NCBI GenBank assembly: GCA_030063045.1
Contig: JAQSEB010000086.1
Span: 1,076,501 to 1,140,500, forward strand
Length of the DNA: 64,000 nt
Origin: Pratylenchus scribneri
Taxonomy: Eukaryota > Nematoda > Chromadorea > Rhabditida > Pratylenchidae
Direction: 5' to 3'
How positions within the stretch are numbered: the stretch's first letter is position 1; each line of letters begins with the position of its first letter. The position numbers and the translations under genes were made by a program. The notes below the pieces were generated by a model. The model searched no databases and was not told the DNA's origin. It saw nothing but the letters and a program-made list of their open reading frames with translations. Shown here one piece after another: positions 56,201 to 64,000 of the stretch.

Positions 56201-57891
56201 TCATTGATTCTGGTTACATTTTCGGCTTGGATTTTTCCGGCCCGATACTTGTTTTACGGAATTTGTGGTGCTATTTGAAGTTCCAGCATTTTCGACGCCA
56301 ACATTTGCGGTCCCTGTTTCTGAGATGCATAATTTATAACATATTTATATATATATGTAATATGTTGAAAGTATTTTACTTAGTGCATTTATCCACTTTG
56401 TAATATTAAAAGGTCACATAATCTTTTACTTTTAAACAGGGGTGCGCACGGGCCCAAGAAATCCGGGCCCGGCCCGGGCCCACCCACACTCGGCCCGGCC
56501 CGAGGATTTTTCGCTTTGGCCCGGCCCGGCCCGAAAGCCCGGGTAGTAAATTTTAAAAAAAATTTTTTCAACTTAAATTTTTTAAAAAATTTTTTTCACC
56601 TTAAATTTTTTTGATAAATTTTTTCACCTAAAATTTTTTGTAAATTGATAATTCTTCGAAGCAATTTTAAAAAGAAAATTGAGGTATTTATATTTATACA
56701 GTTTTGTATCTGCTTTTTGAAACTGAGAAAAGTGAAGGGTCCCCTTTTTGGGTATCAGAATTCGAGTTATGAATGGTCAATCAGTGATAGTACATATCAC
56801 AATTCCCTAATGACTCTAACCATATTCCCTACCACCAAAAGTGGGACCCTTCACATTTCTTTCTCATCAAAAAAAAATCGGATACAAAATATACAAGTAT
56901 CAAATTGGAAAAATTGTGCAAAAATGATTAGAAAAAATTAATTTTATTTCAAAAAATGTTTATAATTTTTAAAGAAAAAGTCATTTTTTTGGGGATGAAT
57001 TTCTTACCGGGCTTCCGGGCCTAAGCCCGGCCCGCTTCGATCCAGGCCCGGCCCGGCCCGGCCCGCCACCAACTAGGCCCGGCCCGGCCCGGGCCGGCCC
57101 GTGCGCACCCCTGCTTTTAAATCAAAATTTAAAATCTATTTTTTACATAATCATTTAAACTAAATCGAAATGTGTCGATTGAACTATAAATTGATTGTTA
57201 ATCCCTATTTTCCAAAGCAGTTTAAAATTTCGAATTCAGATCATCGAAAAGAAAACCCAATATATATTTTTTAGTGAAGAAAATAAAAATTTCTTTCTGA
57301 ATAAATTTTGTTTGAAAAACTAAAATTATAATATATTAATTATTAGCCACAAAAATCGGCAGAGCAAAAATTATTTTTACTAATTTCGACCTACCATTTT
57401 CTTCCTGATCTTTATATTCAGGGTCCCTGCTGTAGTCGTAGAATATACAATCTTGATCGTGATTACTGGGCCACCCGTGTGTCATCTTCCTGGGAGTTTT
57501 GTCACACAATGTGCAATAGAATTTTTTTAGGCCATGCTAAAAAGGTTTTCACACGAAATTAATTTACAAAAAGTTAATTTAAAATTTTTTATGCTAGTAA
57601 GAAAGAATTGCGATTTGGATTGGCTTATGTTTCGGAATTGGCGGAACGAAAAGGGTTAAAATTAAAACTGATCTGTCAGTCTTTTTAACCCCAAAAGTGT
57701 TTATTCATACTTTGGTAAATTAATACTACCAAATAATAAAAAAATTCAGAAAAAAAAGAATTATTTTTAAATGATAACAAACTTGCCCCTGATTTAAAAA
57801 CGAAGCCTTCACTTTGTTGTTCATCCGTGATTACTTTCTTCGATAACTGAAGAAAACTGAGATCACCATATTTTGACAATCGTAGAGCACA
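56201..57891 (-). CDS. Unrecognised gene, zinc-finger-like, partial
   Basis: Three candidate exons: 57783-57891 (frame reads LSKYGDLSFLQLSKKVITDE), 57395-57536 and 56201-56319 (stop at 56201). The last two join in phase. The middle exon has FYCTLCDKTP...H-x5-H...DC, a spacing like a matrin/U1-type C2H2 finger, then FYDYSRDPEYKDQEE. The last exon is Ser/Thr/Asn-rich and basic, ending CNQNQ. The first exon does not join the second in phase, so at least one small exon is missing or the first belongs elsewhere. No start is found. A hAT MITE occupies the intron between the last two. Confidence 0.45.
56437..57113. mobile_element. 677-bp hAT-like MITE, 8-bp TSD
   Basis: The ends are CAGGGGTGCGCACGGGCC and GGCCCGTGCGCACCCCTG. 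Perfect duplications CTTTTAAA lie at 56429-56436 and 57114-57121. The subterminal regions are GGCCCGGCCCGG arrays. The centre has a nested inverted pair, GTGAAGGGTCCC / GGGACCCTTCAC (about 56732-56857). A decayed GGCCCGG fragment at about 58080-58125 may be related. Confidence 0.92.
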
Positions 57892-58305
57892 CTAAAAATT
57901 ACACACTATATTTTTAGAAAATTAATTCAATGTGGTGCTAAATACTAATTTGTTTGAAAAATTTGGGGTTTTTCTTGTCGAAAGATCGGAATTTTTTGCT
58001 GAAAGTTTAATAACTTTTTTTATTGCTTAATTTTAGATCATGTAAGCTTTTAGAAGAGTCCGGTTTTTCAGATTTGGCGGGCCCGGTTTTTTATTCAAAA
58101 TTTTTCCGGGCCAGGCCCGAACCCCGAACTGCGGTTTACGCACATTTTTAATTACGATGTTAGCAAATTAAAAAAATAAATATTGAATATTAAATAAAAT
58201 AATAATAATTGAAAAAGAATTGACAATAATCGTTTATTTATTAAACAAAAGCATGAAGAAATGACTTTTTTTTTAATAATCCATTTAAAATATAGGAAAA
58301 TCTGA

Positions 58306-60024
58306 TCATTTGGTTTTGGATTTCTTGCCAACCAGTGACTTCATTTTCTTCCTCTTTTTCACACCTTTCTTATTGGTCAATTTCCTCTTTTTCTTCCGGT
58401 CAATTTTTTCGTCTCCAATCAATTCTTCTTCATCATTTCCTCCTTCATCATTTAATCCTTCATCATCCACCGATTCTTCTTCCATCATTTCTTCCTCTTC
58501 CTCTTTGTCTTCTTGGTCATTATTTTCACCAAAAATCATTTTCAAAAAGCCTTCATCATTGTTCATTTGTCGACTTTCCTCCTTTTTGGCCTCGTCCAGC
58601 ACTTCCCTTTGCTGATGTTGCATTTGATAGCGTTCCCAAAGGCCACATTTCTTCAGGATTTTCTCCTCCAACTTTTTTAGGCGTTCACCTTTTTCTACCT
58701 TAAATTTGAGGGAAATTAGGATTTAAAAAATTAATGGTTTAAGCTTTAAGGGTTTATCCAACCGTTCCCAAACCAAATATACCTAAAGTGGATAGAGCTG
58801 ATCAAACGCATTGAATGGTATATAATTTGTCATTATTTGGTCAACAATTAAAGGGTATTAAACGGTTTAAACCAATTCTGCTTTAATGGTTCAAAACTAA
58901 GTTAGAATTGATTAAACCCACAACATTATCAAATTATGCGTCTTAACGAGATTTATCGTTTGGGTATAAGGTTTAAGGGTCTCGGATAAACCATTAAACC
59001 GCTTTTGGCCATTTTTAAAACCAAACCTGATGAGCAAAATGGTCGGCTTTCCGTTTCTCTTGGACCACTTCCGTGCGCAATCTTTGCTGTTCAATTCGCC
59101 TCTCATATGCCAGCTGATCCATCAAATGTTCCCATTTGAATCCGTGCAAATATTTCATTGTCCAAATGCAATCGTAGGCGGCACTTCGCCTCTTCCCACT
59201 GGCCGCACCAACCAATTGGCCATTTAGTCGATGGGCTACTTCCTGGAAATTTTATTTATTTATTTTAATTTCAATAATCAAATTTAGCTTCAATTTTGTC
59301 TAATTTGTGTCAAATATAATTTGACAAAAAAAATTTTGGAAAGTTCAGGATCTTAAAAACACAAAAATTTGTCGAAAAAATTCAGGTCTAAAAAATTCAA
59401 AAATTCAGGGTCTAAGAAATTCAAAAATTTAAGGTCAAAAAATTCATTGGTTTAAACTTTTTCAAGATATTTTGGACGGTATACAAATTCTCTCATTAGA
59501 GAGTGAGTCATATTTTATGCCAATCTTGGTAAGGCAAAATGTCTAAATACATATTTACTATGGATATTTGAATAGGTTACACTAGTAAATGTTGCCATTT
59601 TGGCTCACCAAGTTGACCAAATATTACACAAAAAAGATCATATTCGAGTTCGACATCCTCAAATTATCCTTGAAAAACAGTCTGAAAAACTTCAGTGACC
59701 TAGTTTTTTCGACCTTGAATCTTCAGGTCCCGGATTTTTCATATAATTGGTAAGTTAAATTCTTGTTTATTTAACATTTGAATTTCATATTAACCTTGGC
59801 AATTCCTTTGCTTTTGAATTCAATCCATCCTTCCGTGTATCGTTTTCGACGTTTAGGTCCACGTTTTTCGGCTAAAAAATTTGAATTTAATTTATTTAAA
59901 TGTCATTTGGCTGAAAACCTTGTAAATAAACTCTGCCCAATTCGCCGAATTTAGCCATAATTTCACGCAACTTTTTCACTGTGAATAGTGGAGGAATTGA
60001 TTGGATGTAAATTACGCCTGGCAT
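58306..60024 (-). CDS. abt1: ABT1/Esf2-type pre-rRNA processing factor
   Basis: A nucleolar RRM protein of the ABT1/Esf2 family, which acts in small-subunit pre-rRNA processing. Exons: 59919-60024, 59795-59871, 59027-59242, 58306-58698. Phases close, giving 263 residues. The N terminus is an RRM half (PGVIYIQSIPPLFTVKKLRE, FGELGRVYLQ), followed by KRYTEGWIEFKSK, VAHRLNGQLVG, then the family signature WTMKYLHGFKWEHL and LAYERRIEQQRLRTEV. The C-terminal third is acidic then Lys-rich, as in other members. The start ATG at 60024 gives a normal family start. The family's usual N-terminal extension is missing, so an upstream exon is possible. Confidence 0.92.
58735..59010 (-). mobile_element. 46-bp-unit MITE, one unit, ABT1 intron
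   Basis: One unit (GGTCAACAATTAAAGGGTAT, TAAACGGTTTAAACC) between standard arms. It fills most of the ABT1 intron 58699-59026. Confidence 0.85.
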
Positions 60025-60232
60025 TTTTTTGTCTTCACAAAATGAAATGGTGGAAGATTTAATATTAATTTTAAAAAATGAATAAAAAATATTATCGGAA
60101 TTAAGACGAATTAAGTAAAATAAAATTTTCAAGATAACAAATTTATGCATTATTAAAAAATATGAATAAAATAAAATGATCACAAATGAGAATGGATAAT
60201 ATCAATTTGTATAATTATTTTATTTTTATTAT

Positions 60233-60609
60233 TAGAGAGCGGATTATTAGGTTTTGATTTTTAAGAACAATTTTTATGTATTAAATTTGATAAGTAAAGC
60301 ATAAATAATGTTTTTGAGCATTTATTTTCTTCTTTTGACGTAATTTTTTGACTAAAGTAGACCAAAGTCAGTTTTACAATTTTGTCGATTTTAACATCCC
60401 GTGTTTTCGGTTTCTCCTAATTTCGGTCTTAAAGGGCAATTTTTTCAAATTCGGGTTCTAAATTTTAACAATTTTCTAAAAATGAAAATGATCTTGGAAT
60501 ACACTAATTTTGACATATTTTACCTATTTTTGAGTAATTAAAACCTAAAATTTTAAGCAAATTTCATGTAGGACACTTATTTGTGATCTAATTAAAAATC
60601 CGCTCCTTA
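60233..60609. mobile_element. Probable relative of the 9.9-kb hAT-like MITE
   Basis: The ends TAGAGAGCGGATTATTAG and AAAAATCCGCTCCTTA match the termini of 9942-10577. Flanking 8-mers do not match, so it is old or rearranged. It lies between ABT1 and the CULT gene. Confidence 0.55.
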
Positions 60610-60712
60610 TGATTTAATACAAATTTGAATAATTTGATTATTATTGTAAAATTATTTGTGTTGAGTATTCAGCAAGATTGGCCATTTGTGGAGGATTATT
60701 GAAAAACCAAAT

Positions 60713-61831
60713 TCAAAGCTCTTCTTTATTCATCAAATTATGCCGTGGAAGTGGAACTTTGGTGAGCGTATCGACATCTGAAAAATTTTTGGAATTTTAT
60801 TCTTCAAAAAATTACTGAATTTTACATTCTGAGCTGATCAAATAGTCAAGCACCAGACCAACAAAATCATCTTTTGGCGATTGGAAATACCAACTAAAAA
60901 ATCCGGTTTATTAATATTTTATGTAAATAAAAATAATAACCCAATATGATTGCTGCATTGAGAGCACATGCAAGTTCGCCAACTCATTCCAGGAAACCTG
61001 AACATTTATAGAAATGTTTAAAAGGTTCAGCGATTTATCCAAAACCCAAACCTAATACCCAACCGATAGATCTTGTCAAACGAAACATTCGATTATATTT
61101 TGGCTTTGGGTTAACAAATTCTAACTTAGTTTTGAACCATTAAACCAAAATAGGTCTAAACCGTATAATACCCTTTAATTGTTGACCAAACCATGGCAAA
61201 TTATAAACCGTTCAATGCGTCTTCTTGATCTTGACCAGCTCTATCCAATTTTAGGTATATGGTTTGTGAATTTTGTGGATAAACCCTCCTTAAACGATTA
61301 TAATTAAAAACTGAACCATGTTTCTTCGCCATGTGCTTTTCCAGCAAATTTCAAATCTGCTCCATTGGCTAAAACCACATTGTATGTTTCAGCTGGAAAT
61401 ATAATCATAATTAATCAAATTTGGAGTAAAACTCACGGACGCTATTCCGAAAAACCTGAATTTTAATTAAATAAATTTTCATCCTTTCATTTTTTGTATT
61501 AACCTGAACCAAAGTATCAACGCCCAGAACAGTCAAATTCCAATGATCAATCGCATTTGGACTCTTCACATTTCTAAGTGCTGAAGCAGTCGTGACGGTG
61601 TGGCCTTAAAACGATGGATTATTGAAATTTGATTGTGCAAAAAATTACCACAATTTTTGCAAAGAAGATCTGCTTGGATGAAGGATAAAAACAAACCTTA
61701 AAATGAAAAATTAAAAAATATAAATTTTAATTAAGTTTACCCAATAAATAAAGCCTAAAAATAACAATCAATGGCGTTGGCATTGTTGTAGAGAATTTTG
61801 AGACAATTATTTGCGGATTTTTACTTCCCAT
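60713..61831 (-). CDS. Secreted CULT-domain (cereblon-like) protein
   Basis: A stand-alone CULT domain, the small-molecule-binding fold of cereblon, here with a signal peptide. Exons: 61741-61831, 61649-61696, 61504-61604, 61437-61455, 61317-61392, 60941-60997, 60826-60893, 60713-60777. All phases close, giving 174 residues (start at Met1 or more likely Met17, then LIVIFRLYLLGLFLSFIQA). The zinc ligands are CKNC (Cys43, Cys46) and CSQC (Cys123, Cys126). The aromatic cage is Trp112 (TWFPG), Trp118 and Trp132 (HIGWYF), as in cereblon's thalidomide pocket. There is no Lon-like or DDB1-binding region, so it is not full-length cereblon. Secreted CULT proteins are known in other eukaryotes, but their role is unknown. 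A 46-bp-unit MITE lies in one intron. Confidence 0.9.
61020..61305 (+). mobile_element. 46-bp-unit MITE, one unit, CULT intron
   Basis: Almost the whole of the CULT intron 60998-61316. One slightly diverged unit (GTCTAAACCGTATAATACCC) and both arms; the duplicated CTTGATCTTGACC is local. Confidence 0.85.
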
Positions 61832-61834
61832 GCT

Positions 61835-62320
61835 TTGTTGATATTAATTTAATGAATTAAGCAAAGCTGAAAATCGAATTTGGTCAGTAAAATTTGTTAT
61901 TTCCAAATCTAATCCGACGATGGCAAAGAATAAAAAAAAAGGCTAAAAGTTGTTCGCCTTTCGTCTAAAAATAAAGATCGCGGTTTAAGACTTTTTATCC
62001 AAACCGGTTTTGGTTTTAGGTGGGGCATATAGATTTTGAGTGTACTATCTAGAGATTTTTGGGATGACCTCCATTTCATAATATCTAATCAATCTCCATG
62101 GTTTTCATTTTTTAATCATTATATCACCACATCAGCGAAACGATCGACAATCGAGGCGTTTTATAGTTAGAAAAGTGCTTTTCTTTTATGCATAAATTAA
62201 ATAAAGCTAAGCTAAGCAAGCTATTTGTTTGGGAAAAATTAAATGAAAATTTTTAAAAAATTTTAATAACAATTAGATTTTCACATTTCAAATCAGTAAA
62301 CTACTTATTTCTTTTTTCAG
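61835..62320. other. Divergent intergenic region
   Basis: Lies between the minus-strand CULT gene and the plus-strand gene at 62.38 kb and probably holds both promoters. No clear TATA-initiator pair; a stretch at 62150-62230 has repeated AGCTAAGC words. Confidence 0.4.
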
Positions 62321-62381
62321 AAATACTAATCAAAAACGAAGAATTAATTCCGATATTATTAATTACCTAAATTGGGAAAAG

Positions 62382-63403
62382 ATGACAAAACGGAAGATGA
62401 CTGAAAATGAGCAATCAGAGATGGAAGAAGAAAATGCCGAAATGAAGAGTAAAATAATCAAATTGCAAGACAGTTTGTTGGAGAAAACCGAAGAATGCTG
62501 CGAACTCAAAATAAAAATGAAGGAAATGGAAGTGAAAATTGAGAAGCTGGAGGAAACGGTGAAAGGATTCAAAGAGAAGGTTTTTCCAAAAATTAAGCAA
62601 ATTTTTTAAAAAATTCTCAGCCGGCAACTTCATTGGATGTTAAACCAAGCAAAATATTGTCAAGCAAGGATCGGGAGGCTGTTTATGCCATGATTGAAGG
62701 CTGGAGTTTCCATGGAGAAATTGAACGGGTTTGAAATTTTCGGCAAGGGGCATTCCGATCTCGGCCACTTCGGTCTCAGTCACTTTCACAAGCCATAGCT
62801 CACCAGCCGTTTAACCAATTTAAATGATCTAAAATGCATCTTAATAGCTCTAAGTATTGGCTATACATTGCTATATCGGTCATCCAAAGCTGTAATGTTT
62901 TGGCCAAATTGCCTTAAATACAAAAATAAAGGCGATATTTCCAAGTTTTTAGCCACAATTTGGCCAATACTTTACATTTTTGGATGATCAATATATCAAT
63001 GGATAGCCAATAATTAGGGCTATTTAATGCACTTTAAATTAATTTCATTTTCATTGGTTAAATGGCTGGTCAAAATCGCTGAGACCGATGTGGCGGGACC
63101 GAAATTACTCAAAAAGGAAATTTTTGCGTTTTTATTCACCGCAAAAATTCTCAGATGAATTACAATGTTTTGCGGTGGATTGATAAAACGGTGGGAATAT
63201 TTCGCCTCAAACATTTGCGCATATTGGATTCGGCGGTTGCACCAAAGAAATTTATGGAATATTTGGTCGATGGATTCATGCTTTACCGGCTTGCTCAAAT
63301 CCTCAACGAGGAACAGCAACATACACAAGTAATGGAGAGGAAGAAACGCTACGAATATTTCTATAATTTTGCAAAAGAGAAAGCCCAATTGGCTGATGGA
63401 TGT
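62382..63403 (+). CDS. Unrecognised coiled-coil gene, 5' part
   Basis: Exons 62382-62579, 62621-62728 and 63155-63403 join in phase (66, 36 and 83 codons) and the gene runs on past the window. The reading frame is also open from the acceptor at 62320, so the ATG at 62382 may be internal. Exon 1 is a Glu/Lys coiled coil (ENAEMKSKIIKLQDSLLEKT; KMKEMEVKIEKLEETVKGF). Exon 2 has DREAVYAMIEGWSFHGEIER. Exon 3 starts MNYNVLRWIDKTVGIF, then FMEYLVDGFMLYRLAQILN, which is loosely reminiscent of a calponin-homology segment. I do not assign a function. Confidence 0.55.
62755..63110. mobile_element. Foldback element FB-H in an intron
   Basis: Arms of about 150 bp share ATCGGTCTCAG, CCAGCC.TTTAACCAAT, TATTGGCTAT and GATCATCCAAA in inverted order. 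It lies in the intron 62729-63154. Confidence 0.75.
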
Positions 63404-63479
63404 GTAGGTTTTTAAAACGTTTTTATGAATAAAAAAATTAAAAAATTGTAGAAAAACAAGTATTGAAAATGCAGAAAAG

Positions 63480-63945
63480 ATTCTGCCGGTTTATAACCGT
63501 TTATAAATTTATATAGATTTCCAAACCAACCTATAAACTTTATATAGAACTCGTCAAAACTCATCATTTGATTATGTTTTGATTTAACCAATTTTAAACT
63601 TAGTTTTAATTAAACCATTAAACCAAAATTGGTTTAAACCGTTTAATACCCTTTAATTATTGACCAAACCAAAATTAGTTTAAACCGTTTAATACCCTTT
63701 AATTATTGACCAAACCAAAATGGGTTTAAACCGTTTAATACCCTTTAATTATTGACCAAACCAAAATGGGTTTAAACCGTTTAATACCCTTTAATTGTTG
63801 ACCAAACCAAAATTGGTTTAAACCGTTTAATACCCTTTAATTGTTGACCAAACCATGACAAATTATATACCATTCAATGCGTTTTGACCAGCTCTATCCA
63901 ATTTTGGGTATATTTGGTTTGTGAATTTAGGACAAACTCTAAAAC
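63480..63945 (+). mobile_element. 46-bp-unit MITE with five units
   Basis: Five tandem units of GGTTTAAACCGTTTAATACCC...GACCAAACC between standard arms, in the intron following 63403. Confidence 0.85.
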
Positions 63946-64000
63946 TGATATTTTTCTGCATTTTAATACTTTTTTTCTCCAAATTAAAAACGACCAAATT

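Noticed and set aside
58310..58703. Plus-strand Ser/Phe-rich ORFs
   Set aside because: They are antisense shadows of the acidic and lysine-rich tail of ABT1.

Overview
The window is AT-rich, intron-rich eukaryotic DNA. The coding content points to a nematode: a tailed acetylcholinesterase, a JNK-kinase MKK7, a secreted two-domain C-type lectin and a secreted CULT-domain protein, with short TTTNCAG-type splice acceptors and candidate trans-splice acceptors just before start codons. The strong AT bias and secreted lectin would fit a plant-parasitic tylenchid, but the species is inferred, not shown.

Layout. 1-4.2 kb is AT-rich DNA with no convincing gene. 4.6-5.7 kb is a GC-rich island with a TATA box and a possible short first exon. 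7.0-9.4 kb holds a triplicated 260-bp repeat and a very long (TCA)n/(TTC)n microsatellite. 9.9-18.2 kb is mobile-element and foldback territory. 18.3-27.3 kb (-) is a ten-exon MKK7-type kinase. 29.7-33.2 kb holds degenerate tandem repeats, a large foldback and a candidate Pol III ncRNA. 33.97-35.93 kb (+) is an RBMX2/Ist3-type splicing factor. 36.1-47.4 kb (-) is a 22-exon acetylcholinesterase whose introns carry a 1-kb and a 4.3-kb satellite. 49.9-54.6 kb (-) is the two-CTLD secreted lectin. 56.2-57.9 kb (-) is an unrecognised zinc-finger-like gene. 58.3-60.0 kb (-) is ABT1/Esf2. 60.7-61.8 kb (-) is a secreted CULT protein with the complete zinc site and tri-tryptophan cage. 62.4 kb to the end (+) is the start of an unrecognised coiled-coil gene.

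The genes do not form one pathway. Two are nuclear RNA-processing or ribosome-assembly factors, one is a stress-kinase signalling enzyme, one is a cholinergic enzyme and two are predicted secreted proteins. Exons were rebuilt by hand from GT-AG sites with phase checks. All junctions close except one in the acetylcholinesterase.

The most striking feature is the repeat landscape. There are at least seven short hAT-like elements with exact or near-exact 8-bp target duplications, and several families of foldback (inverted-repeat) elements, some nested. A recurring MITE-like element carries a 46-bp internal unit present from 1 to 17 times, and almost every copy sits inside an intron.
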